Source: Ipomoea triloba
Lineage: Eukaryota; Streptophyta; Magnoliopsida; Solanales; Convolvulaceae
Reading direction: 5' to 3'
Assembly: GCF_003576645.1 (NCBI RefSeq)
Contig: NC_044927.1
Location: 10,574,115 to 10,638,114 of the forward strand
Length of the DNA stretch: 64,000 bases
Below are positions 53,872-64,000 of this stretch, in pieces. The notes beneath the pieces were generated by a model. That model saw only the letters and a list, made by a program, of their open reading frames with translations. It was not told the DNA's origin and made no database searches. A program made the translations under genes and the position numbers. How positions within the stretch are numbered: position 1 is the first letter of the stretch; each line of letters begins with the position of its first letter.

Positions 53872-54294
53872 TGTTATAATATTATCATTATTAAACCAAG
53901 TCTTCAAAAAAATAAAATAAAATAAATCTTTGTTAGGGGAGTAGTGGCATTTGAAGTGGGTGAGTGAGGTGATTGTTAATGGAGTAATGGTTAATGTGTT
54001 AGTGGTTAATAATTGGGCATAATTCTAGTTTTTTCTTTTACTATAAATAGCATGTACTACTCTGCATTTTATATTGAAGAAGTAATAATTCTCGTTTTTT
54101 CTGTTGACTCTTTGTGCTTCAGTAGGTTGAGAAAGTAGCTATGAACAGATACTACATTGTAACAGAGTCAGTAGAACTAAAAAAAAAAAAAGTAATAAAT
54201 ATGGTAAAGCTAGTCTTCCTTTCATTTTAATTCTTCTTTCTCCTCTCAAATTATATTTTAGATATATTATATTTTAATACTCCGTATATCTTAC
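53872..54294 (+). repeat. Ty1/copia 5' LTR with SINE insertion
   Basis: Begins TGTTATAATATT and ends CTTACA. It holds a TATA box CTATAAATAGC at about 54041. A SINE 3' segment (54103-54180) matching 62940-63012 lies inside it. Directly after it comes TTTGGTATTAGAGC (54297-54310), the tRNA-Met-type primer site. Confidence 0.65.
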
Positions 54295-54349
54295 ATTTGG
54301 TATTAGAGCATGTCACCTTCCAACCCTGAGATATTTCTCATAATGAGAT

Positions 54350-56297
54350 ATGGCAGCGAATTTCACTACCATATGGTCCGGTCCCAAATTGGATGGGAAG
54401 GTCGATTACAATTATTGGCAAATTATGATGTTCAAACATTTGAAAGCTCAAATGTGTAGAGCTTTGTTGATCTCGGTCTACCAGATAGAGCTGATGCAAT
54501 TGCTATACGACGATATCAACTGGTCTTGGGACAAATCCACCCCAAGGTGTTGGTTACTCCATATTTGGACAGTTAATTGGTGTTGAAACAACAAAGGAAG
54601 CTTGGGACGTCTTAAAGGTGTCACACAGAAGTCGATCAGGCACAAAAGTCAAAGTTGTAGTCGTTGAGAATGTTGTATGATTGATGTGAGATGACATTTA
54701 CAGGAATGGATATGTATTTCTCGAGTCTTATTGATATGGTGAATAAGATGAGGTTATTTGGAGACACTATTGAAGATATTGCAGAGCTGATAGGTATGAT
54801 AGAAAGTCATATTGATAGGATTGCGTCAAAATCGGAGCCACTAGCATAAGAAGCTTTGAAGCCAAGTCACCTTTAACATGACTGACTCTAATCAATGAAG
54901 TGGAGGATCTGGTAGAGGTCGTGGAAGAGGGAGAGGGGGGATCTAGTGGAAAAGGACGTGGTAACTCCAACCAAGGAAGAAGACGCGGTAACTCCAACCA
55001 AGGAAGAGGTGGAGGCAATACCAAACAAGGTAAATTTCCATTTCATTACTACAATTGTGGCAAGTATAGACATAAGATTGCAGATTGCTTGTATAATGAG
55101 GACAATCGTGGAAATCAAGCAAACATTGTTGAAAAGACTGGTGAGAATTCTGTTGAACCTAAAACCTTAACTTTTGGCTAGTAATAGTTTTTCTGCAGAT
55201 GAAAACATATGGTTCTTGGATATTGGTTGTAGAAACCATATGCGTGGGAAGAACGAATTGTTTTCCGAACTATATGAATCAGTTTGATTTGAAATGACAT
55301 TTGACAATAAGTCAAAAGTGCCAATTTTGAAAAAATGTAAAATCTCTATTCAATTATATTGAAGGATGGTATTCACAATTTTATATCCAATGTTTTCTTC
55401 TTCTTTTTTTTTTTTTTTAAATAAAGAAACTAATTCATTTAATCATAAGCTAAAACAATTACAAATAGGATCAATGAAACGGTATACTATTCCTTACAGT
55501 CAGACATAGAAACAATTTCCCTAACAATGCTACAAAGAACTTGATTCGCAGACTGTTTCACAAATTTGAAGCTAAATCCGTTGGATGAACTTAACGCTTC
55601 TTAAATATCATTGAAGGATTGATCAAATTGTAGTCAACACTGACTTCGGTTGGAAAGTCTTGCACACCACCTGAGTATTTGTTTTCAACCTTACGTTCAT
55701 TGACAATACATCCATCGATCTAAACTACATATGCTTTTTTTCATTGTCATCTTTGTCACCCAGGATGAGGTTCACATACGCCATGACCAACTTTTATGAT
55801 TCACACTTATGAAGAAAAGAACTCATCAAAAGAAACGAGAGGAAAACAAACTCGTTACACAAACGAGAAAAACAGACAGAAAAGTCACAAACAAATACAA
55901 AACACACAAGAAAAGGAAAACAACATTACACCTCTTCTTGAAAACTTTATTTTAGGGATCCACTAAAATCAAACCACCTCTTTATCCAAATCTGGTTGAA
56001 TCCTTTGAACTTTGAAACTTCTGCAACTTCTTTCGAGAGTTGGTGATTGAATCGACAGTGAAAGTTATGATGAAACAAAAAAAAAAACAAAGAAAATAGG
56101 AGACCGCCGGCCAAAGACCCGCCGACACGAAGCTCCGTCAAAGCTTCGGCCAGATCTGGCCAGAGGCTGGCGGCCAAAAAAGAGACAAGGTTTTGAGAGA
56201 TAGAAGAGAGGATTATAGCCAATATTTTCTATGTTCCAAAACTATACCAAAATTTGTTGAGTATGGAGCAGTTGTCAGAAAAAGGGTATAAAAAAAA
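54350..56297 (+). pseudogene. Ty1/copia gag-protease remnant, interrupted by a LINE
   Basis: Gag starts MAANFTTIWSGPKLDGKVDY and quickly loses frame. A Gly/Arg/Asn-rich linker and a damaged zinc knuckle (YYNCGKYRHKIADC, first Cys changed to Tyr) lie at 54900-55090. The protease motif is decayed to WFLDIGCRNHM (55210-55240). The reading stops at 55400 and resumes after the LINE with FYVPKLYQNLLSMEQLSEKGYK (56228-56292), as in copia pol upstream of integrase. The element is then cut by the MULE at 56298. Confidence 0.85.
55388..56232 (-). mobile_element. Internally deleted LINE
   Basis: On the minus strand the 3' part encodes the RNase H-like end of a plant LINE (SFKFVKQSANQVLCSIVREI, MSDCKE) followed by a UTR and a poly-A tail (T-run at 55403-55418 on the plus strand). 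The 5' part has an ORF at 55947-56222 with no RT. A ~12 bp target duplication CCAATRTTTTCT (55387-55398, about 56219-56230) shows insertion into the copia protease region. Confidence 0.8.
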
Positions 56298-56521
56298 GAG
56301 TTAATACCCATTTTGGTCCCTAGACTATAGCGTATTTCTTGATTTTGTCCCATAGAATTAAAAGTACCCAATTTAGTCCTCTAACTTGTAAAATTATGCT
56401 CAATTTGGTCCTCCGTTACAATTTCCATCCACCAACTGTTATATAGAGGAGCAAAATTGTCATTTTCAATAGTCGAGGGACCAAAATGGGTACTTAATAG
56501 TCGAGGGACCAAAATGGGTAC

Positions 56522-56563
<42 letters not shown>

Positions 56564-56877
56564 TTAGTATTGGGACAATATCTCTTAGTTTAGTTTTGTA
56601 TATCAACACTAGGGGTGTGTAATCTATTAATCGAACCATTTTAACCCAAGTTTTTAAAACTTTAACCGTTAATCGAACCGAATTTAAATTGTTTTCGATT
56701 AATCAATCGGTTAACAGATTAACCGAACTTTTTAAAGCTAAAGTTCTAAATCCTAAAAATAATACCTATTATAATAAATCTAATTAAAATAATACATATA
56801 ATAATAAATCCATAAGAAAATATAGAAAAACAATATCATAAAAACATTACAAATTTATAGAGATTTTACATATTAGA

Positions 56878-56939
<62 letters not shown>

Positions 56940-56967
56940 GACACCCCGAAATTTATTCACCATTTTT
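55412..56967. repeat. Copy 1 of an identical 1.56 kb tandem duplication
   Basis: Every base I compared matches the sequence 1,564 bases downstream, including the lengths of the ATT and AT microsatellites. It ends at the single N at 56968. Confidence 0.9.
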
Positions 56968-56968
56968 N

Positions 56969-58085
56969 TTTTTTTTTTTTTTAAATAAAGAAACTAATTC
57001 ATTTAATCATAAGCTAAAACAATTACAAATAGGATCAATGAAACGGTATACTATTCCTTACAGTCAGACATAGAAACAATTTCCCTAACAATGCTACAAA
57101 GAACTTGATTCGCAGACTGTTTCACAAATTTGAAGCTAAATCCGTTGGATGAACTTAACGCTTCTTAAATATCATTGAAGGATTGATCAAATTGTAGTCA
57201 ACACTGACTTCGGTTGGAAAGTCTTGCACACCACCTGAGTATTTGTTTTCAACCTTACGTTCATTGACAATACATCCATCGATCTAAACTACATATGCTT
57301 TTTTTCATTGTCATCTTTGTCACCCAGGATGAGGTTCACATACGCCATGACCAACTTTTATGATTCACACTTATGAAGAAAAGAACTCATCAAAAGAAAC
57401 GAGAGGAAAACAAACTCGTTACACAAACGAGAAAAACAGACAGAAAAGTCACAAACAAATACAAAACACACAAGAAAAGGAAAACAACATTACACCTCTT
57501 CTTGAAAACTTTATTTTAGGGATCCACTAAAATCAAACCACCTCTTTATCCAAATCTGGTTGAATCCTTTGAACTTTGAAACTTCTGCAACTTCTTTCGA
57601 GAGTTGGTGATTGAATCGACAGTGAAAGTTATGATGAAACAAAAAAAAAAACAAAGAAAATAGGAGACCGCCGGCCAAAGACCCGCCGACACGAAGCTCC
57701 GTCAAAGCTTCGGCCAGATCTGGCCAGAGGCTGGCGGCCAAAAAAGAGACAAGGTTTTGAGAGATAGAAGAGAGGATTATAGCCAATATTTTCTATGTTC
57801 CAAAACTATACCAAAATTTGTTGAGTATGGAGCAGTTGTCAGAAAAAGGGTATAAAAAAAAGAGTTAATACCCATTTTGGTCCCTAGACTATAGCGTATT
57901 TCTTGATTTTGTCCCATAGAATTAAAAGTACCCAATTTAGTCCTCTAACTTGTAAAATTATGCTCAATTTGGTCCTCCGTTACAATTTCCATCCACCAAC
58001 TGTTATATAGAGGAGCAAAATTGTCATTTTCAATAGTCGAGGGACCAAAATGGGTACTTAATAGTCGAGGGACCAAAATGGGTAC

Positions 58086-58127
<42 letters not shown>

Positions 58128-58441
58128 TTAGTATTGGGACAATATCTCTTAGTTTAGTTTTGTATATCAACACTAGGGGTGTGTAATCTATTAATCGAAC
58201 CATTTTAACCCAAGTTTTTAAAACTTTAACCGTTAATCGAACCGAATTTAAATTGTTTTCGATTAATCAATCGGTTAACAGATTAACCGAACTTTTTAAA
58301 GCTAAAGTTCTAAATCCTAAAAATAATACCTATTATAATAAATCTAATTAAAATAATACATATAATAATAAATCCATAAGAAAATATAGAAAAACAATAT
58401 CATAAAAACATTACAAATTTATAGAGATTTTACATATTAGA

Positions 58442-58503
<62 letters not shown>

Positions 58504-58531
58504 GACACCCCGAAATTTATTCACCATTTTT
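56969..58531. repeat. Copy 2 of the 1.56 kb duplication, probably an assembly duplicate
   Basis: Begins right after the lone N and repeats LINE, copia tail, MULE end and microsatellites. Identity in fast-mutating microsatellites and the N at the join point to two overlapping contig ends placed in series. Confidence 0.85.
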
Positions 58532-58787
58532 GTTACAAAAATTGTGACACCCCGAAATTTATTCACCATTTTTGTTACAAAATTTGTGACACCCCGAAAT
58601 TTATTCACCATTTTTGTTACAAAATGTGTGACACCCCGAAATTTATTCACCATTTTTGTTACAAAATGATTTTTAGCCAAAAATTTATTCACCATTTTTG
58701 TTACAAAATGATTTTTAGCCAAAAATGTTTCTAACTATTCTTTTTCAAAATGATTTTTAGCCAAAAATGTTTCTAACTATTCTTTTT
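58501..58787. repeat. 42 bp periodic array at LTR start
   Basis: TGTGACACCCCG starts at 58501, 58543, 58585 and 58627; AAATTTATTC at 58639/58681; CAAAATGATTTTTAGCC at 58662/58704/58746. The period is constant while the text drifts. Confidence 0.93.
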
Positions 58788-60418
58788 TCAGAAAATTTCA
58801 ACTCGGCGCAGTCCGAAAGATTTATTCGGTAAACATACTTCCTGAACTCCGTTTTACCTGAAATTTTTATTTTAGAACCCCAACCTATAGTACTTGATAT
58901 CCTTAAAAAGTTTTGGCCATTTGGATATTTTAGTAAACACAGAAAATTCCATTTTTGCCCTTGGCAGTGTGCTGTCCAGAATTGTTTTTCTCTCTGGACT
59001 AGTTTTGGAAAAAAATTCGAAAACCATACTTCTACTCCTTATATTTCTATGAAATTTTATATGTAGGTTCTAGACTTGCTTAACTACATATTTGAAGAAA
59101 ATGGTATCAAAATACCTTACCAAATACTCCCAATAATATTTTTAATCCGGATTCAGTGTTCTGCCAATTTCTTTCTGCTAGCACATGTATTCTTCAATTT
59201 GATACCAATTATTTGACTGATATCATCTATGTTTTAATTTTATTTTGTCTCTTCTAGAACCTAGGCAGCCACCCTATTGTCCCTAAATTATTTTCTACCG
59301 TAACTATATCTGATTTATCCCCTTGGCAAGGGAAGTCTTATTCTTCAAGATTTACCATAGCATTGTGACAAGTGCCATTCCTTCTAGCCACATGCTAATA
59401 TTAAAATAATTTTTGGAGATGATCTAAATAGAAACTTGATCTCCAAGTTTCTTCTTTAGTTTCTTCCTTTATAAGAAACAATGTGGCTTACTCTTCAAGC
59501 CCCAAATTGAGACTTACTCTCCAAGCTTTCCCATTCTTGCTATAAATAGAGCTTTGATCTCCCATTATCCCCATTATATTCCCATTTTCGAAATAAGGAG
59601 AGGAAAAAGGAGAGAAAGATTTCATCTTCATTCTTTGTGATCAAGAAAGCTTCCATAGCCAATTTCTTCATCAAGATCATCATCTATTCGGTAAAATTCC
59701 ATTTTTATTCGGTTAAAAGCCTTGTTTTCTTCCCTAGAACCTAACTATAGGTTAAGTTTCCTAAAATTATTATTATGATGATATGTTTTGCCTAGGAATT
59801 TTTGGTGAAAGATTTGAGTAGAGGATCAAAATCCTTCTTGCAAAAAGTACTTCAACCAAGAGGTAAGAAATCCCTTAAGTTGGTTTTGTCACTTAAGATT
59901 TGATGATTGATAGTTGAAATAGGGATTTATGAGCTTTGTGTTGTGTTAGTAAAATATATATAAGGGTATAACTAGGTGGATGGATTTCAAGTATAAGACT
60001 TGAATATGAAGTATATCCAAAAATGTTTATAAAAACTTACGTTGAAGAACGTATGCTATTTTGGTACACAGGTTGTCAAAACCTTATTTTTGAAGGAAAA
60101 TACTACTTTTAGTGAGTGTGTACTTTACGTGAGAAAGATGAGAAATGGTTTGAAAAGCCTGCGGGTACTGAGAGTATTTTGAAAATCTTCCATGGGCTAA
60201 TGAGGTAGCCAATTTCAATTATTGGACTCAAATGAGAAATATGTCCAAAAAGAAATGATGTAAGAAAGAAAACTGAAGGAAGGAAAATGTTTTCAAAACC
60301 TTAGTTTCTAAAGTAAAGTTGAGGAGGACCTTGATTGACCCACAGGTGGCTTTAAGTGCCCTTGCCCAGTGGTCGTTGTGTTATATTGTATGATCATTCA
60401 TACTGCAGGGCGAAGTCT

Positions 60419-60640
60419 ATTCGTCGTTATGTTATATTGTATGACTAGTTCATACTGCAGGGCGAAGTCTATTCGTCGTTATGTTATATTGTATGACTAG
60501 TTCATACTGCAGGGCGAAGTCTATTCGCCGAGTACTGTATAGTTCATACTGCAGGGCGAAGTCTATTCGCCGAGTACTGTATAGTTCATACTGCAGGGCG
60601 AAGTCTATTCGCCGAGTACTGTATAACTCATAGGATGAGG
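60419..60640. repeat. 52 bp then 42 bp tandem repeats
   Basis: ATTCGTCG units at 60419 and 60471 (52 bp), then TTCATACTGCAGGGCG at 60501, 60543 and 60585 (42 bp). Confidence 0.9.
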
Positions 60641-61099
60641 TATTCTTATGGGGGTGTGCACACTTAAAGTATAGTTACTCCAGAAGTCCGGGTAGGTGTC
60701 GTTTTAACGGACCTGGCTAGGCCAGCTAGGAATCATTTTAACGAACCTTACGTCCAGGGGATCAGTGTTAGACCGGGTGATGACCACTGAACCCGAGTTC
60801 GATGATCCAAGTGTTCAGAGAGGGAGTTATGAGAATACTCCAAAGGCCTCACGCTTGCTAATATGAAACTAAGGAAGTTTTAAAGATGAAAAAAGGGTTA
60901 CTCTGTAACGACCTTGAGAAAGAAATGATTTTGTCTTAAGAGACATGTTGATTTTGGTTCACTAATCACTTTTTGTGCAAGTCCTCGTTGTTAATTTATT
61001 TACAGGAGAAATCTCATCAAATGAGTAAAAGTTACAAAACTCTCTTATACGTGTTTTGAAAACCTTTGTTGAATTTTGGGTGACCATGGATTCTCTTAC

Positions 61100-61890
61100 N
61101 NNNNNNNNNNNNNNNNNNNNNNNNNNNNNNNNNNNNNNNNNNNNNNNNNNNNNNNNNNNNNNNNNNNNNNNNNNNNNNNNNNNNNNNNNNNNNNNNNNNN
61201 NNNNNNNNNNNNNNNNNNNNNNNNNNNNNNNNNNNNNNNNNNNNNNNNNNNNNNNNNNNNNNNNNNNNNNNNNNNNNNNNNNNNNNNNNNNNNNNNNNNN
61301 NNNNNNNNNNNNNNNNNNNNNNNNNNNNNNNNNNNNNNNNNNNNNNNNNNNNNNNNNNNNNNNNNNNNNNNNNNNNNNNNNNNNNNNNNNNNNNNNNNNN
61401 NNNNNNNNNNNNNNNNNNNNNNNNNNNNNNNNNNNNNNNNNNNNNNNNNNNNNNNNNNNNNNNNNNNNNNNNNNNNNNNNNNNNNNNNNNNNNNNNNNNN
61501 NNNNNNNNNNNNNNNNNNNNNNNNNNNNNNNNNNNNNNNNNNNNNNNNNNNNNNNNNNNNNNNNNNNNNNNNNNNNNNNNNNNNNNNNNNNNNNNNNNNN
61601 NNNNNNNNNNNNNNNNNNNNNNNNNNNNNNNNNNNNNNNNNNNNNNNNNNNNNNNNNNNNNNNNNNNNNNNNNNNNNNNNNNNNNNNNNNNNNNNNNNNN
61701 NNNNNNNNNNNNNNNNNNNNNNNNNNNNNNNNNNNNNNNNNNNNNNNNNNNNNNNNNNNNNNNNNNNNNNNNNNNNNNNNNNNNNNNNNNNNNNNNNNNN
61801 NNNNNNNNNNNNNNNNNNNNNNNNNNNNNNNNNNNNNNNNNNNNNNNNNNNNNNNNNNNNNNNNNNNNNNNNNNNNNNNNNNNNNNNNNN
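61100..61890. other. Assembly gap (791 N)
   Basis: Run of N. Long open frames reported across it are meaningless. Confidence 1.
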
Positions 61891-62259
61891 ATATATATAT
61901 ATTAATTATTGTATTAGTTTACAGTACAGTTAGCTATATATTATAATTATATAGTGTTAGTTTACAGTTTATACTCCGTATATTATAATTAGTGTATTAA
62001 TTTATAGATTGAAAACTAATATAATTATATAATTATATAATTAGTTTATAAAATTCAATGTAATTATATATTGAATTTTGATTTACAGTTTACACTGTAA
62101 ACCAAAATTCAATTACTATTACATTAATTATATAAAAGGGTGTATATATATATTACACACACACTAATGTTAGTAATATAATCAAGATGAAAAGACATAT
62201 TAAATGTTATAGATTTACTATTGTAGTATTTATTTATTTTAATAATTTTTTATTATACA

Positions 62260-62400
62260 TTTGGTGGGGCCCCGCCGGCCCGCCAAGCCCGCGGGTTAGG
62301 CGGGAGCGGGCTAAAAAGCCCGCCTTAAAACGGGCTCAAAAAATTAGAGCCCGCCCCGCCCTTTTGGCGGGGCGGGACGGGCTAAGCCCGTTTTGACGGC
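62260..62400. repeat. GC-rich inverted-repeat block
   Basis: GGGCGGGCT/AGCCCGCC-type motifs in both orientations, very different from the AT-rich surroundings. It resembles the tip of a known kind of plant hAT-like or MITE repeat. Not coding. Confidence 0.45.
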
Positions 62401-62712
62401 TCTACTCCTGCTCCCCCTGCTCCTCCTGCTCCGCCCTCTCCGAAGTATACTGTCTAGAACAACTCCTTTTTTTTGTGTAAATATCTTTTGTAGCCTTAGT
62501 ATGGCTAACAAGTTGTGAACAACTTAAACTTTCATGTTTTTGGACCCAATGGGTCGATCCTTGTATATATAGTAGTAGCTAACCTAGCTACCTTACTTTC
62601 TTCCCGCTGCAATATATACGTAAAGCTTTTGTCAAGTAGAAAGTGTGTGAAACAGTTTTCATTCTTTAGCCTGTGCATCTAGATTGGACTCTTTCTGGAT
62701 TTGATTGGGTTN

Positions 62713-63012
<300 letters not shown>

Positions 63013-63029
63013 TCAAATACATCTATATA

Positions 63030-63560
63030 AAATTTTGGTTAATCGTTCGGTTAGCCGACAAATTCGCCCAATTAACCGTTAATCGAAATTTTAGAAAATC
63101 TTTAACCATTAACCGAACCGAAAAAATTCAGTTAAAAATAGTTAACCGACAATTTCGAACCCAATTAACCGTTAATCGAAATTTTAAAAAACCTTTAACC
63201 GTTAACCAAACCATTGAATCAAAATTTTAAAAAGTTTAGTTAAAATTTTAAAAAACCTTTAACCATTAACCGAACCGAACGGTTAACCATTGTTTAACTG
63301 AACTTTTTCGGTTGGGTTAATGGCTAAATGTTTTTTTAAAATTTCGGTTAACAGTTAATTGGGCTCGAATTTGGGTTCGGTTAATGGTTCAAGGTTTTCT
63401 AAAAATTCAATTAATGATTAATTGGGTTCGAAAGTGTCGGTTAACCGTTTTTAACTGAACTTTTTCCGTTCATTTAATCGTTAAAGGTTTTTTTTTTTAA
63501 TTTCGATTAATGGTTAATTGGGTTCGAAATTGTCGGTCAACCGAACGATTAACCGAAATT
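63030..63560. repeat. Array of GGTTAACCG-type palindromic motifs
   Basis: Dozens of AACCGTTAATCGAA / TTCGGTTAACGG phrases in both orientations, also present at 56640-56720 and 58200-58290. These motifs are typical of the subterminal zones of plant DNA transposons. Confidence 0.6.
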
Positions 63561-63907
63561 TAAACATATATATAACTAAATAAATAAATGTATAATCTAA
63601 TATGTAAAATCTCTATAAATTTGTAATGTTTTTATGATCTTATTTTTGTATATTTTCTTATGGATTTATTACTATATGTATTATTTTAATTGAATTTATT
63701 ATTATAGGTATTATTTTTAGGATTTAGAACTTTAGCTTTAAAAAGTTCGGTTAATCTATTAACCGACCGATTAATCCAAAAAAATTCAATTCGGTTCGGT
63801 TAACGGTTAAAGTTTTAAAAACTTTGGTTAAAACGGTTCGGTTAATACATTACACACCCTAGCGTTGATATATAAAACTAAACTAAGAGAAATTGTCCCA
63901 ATATTAA

Positions 63908-63910
<3 letters not shown>

Positions 63911-63963
<53 letters not shown>
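63911..63963. repeat. (AAT)n microsatellite
   Basis: About 17 units, the inverted counterpart of the ATT tract at 58088-58124. Confidence 0.95.
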
Positions 63964-63967
<4 letters not shown>

Positions 63968-64000
63968 CTCATTTTGGTCCCTCGACTATTAAGTACCCAT

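Larger units (their letters stand above)
58501..61099 (+). mobile_element. Probable LTR-retrotransposon LTR or leader
   Basis: Begins TGTGACACCCCG, a common plant gypsy LTR start, and has a TATA box TATAAATAG at 59541 with an A/G-rich region about 30-80 bases downstream. No protein-coding similarity is seen up to the gap. Confidence 0.45.

Noticed and set aside
61056..61946. Long open frames of nearly 300 codons across 61056-61946
   Set aside because: They run through the N gap and contain no real sequence.

Overview
The window is nuclear DNA of a flowering plant, most likely a eudicot. The evidence is AT-rich intergenic sequence, spliced genes with GT-AG introns, an intact plant receptor-like kinase, a nuclear-type tRNA-Asn, and many nested plant transposons (CACTA, Mutator-like/MULE, Helitron, Ty1/copia, Ty3/gypsy, LINE, SINE, MITEs). 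Family or genus cannot be fixed from the sequence; an asterid such as Convolvulaceae is only a guess. The assembly is imperfect here: a 791-base gap (61100-61890), single Ns at 56968 and 62712, and a 1.56 kb repeat joined exactly at one N.

Layout. 1-1166: two Helitron 3' ends in direct orientation. 1900-2640: a broken PPR gene. 3247-16431 (minus): a decayed CACTA element with TNPA-like and TNP2 genes. Its TNP2 gene is split by an 8.0 kb LTR element without recognisable pol (7374-15402), and that element is itself split by a 1.25 kb Pack-MULE (11235-12486) carrying HSP101/ClpB pieces. 16432-17628: Ty3/gypsy remnant. 17624-19433: a small Helitron carrying a copy of the LTR-element/TNP2 junction and the tail of a Helitron helicase. 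22525 to about 34843 (minus): a complete-looking autonomous Helitron with a Rep-helicase gene, an RPA-like gene and both termini. 34844-36151: a second Helitron 5' end and an Agenet-domain fragment. 36371-36444: tRNA-Asn. 36801-40470: a gypsy polyprotein remnant cut by two MULEs, the second carrying an allene oxide cyclase fragment. 41393-44345: MITEs, a calreticulin exon and a CACTA end.

45872-53499 (plus) is the one clearly intact host gene: a 20-exon LRR receptor-like kinase of the At1g06840 type, about 950 residues, with SINE-like repeats and MITEs in its introns. 53870-56297: a decayed copia element interrupted by an internally deleted LINE. 56298 to the end: probably one large MULE whose right end lies outside the window, holding an LTR-like block, the gap, SINE sequence and long AT microsatellites.

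Two themes stand out. First, elements of three DNA-transposon superfamilies (MULE, CACTA, Helitron) each carry pieces of host genes or of other elements, so the window records repeated gene-fragment capture and layered insertion, much of it dated by target-site duplications. Second, unrelated sequences at several places have been tandemly duplicated with exactly the same 42 bp period. I know of no explanation for this; it is either an assembly artefact or a real duplication process with a preferred length.
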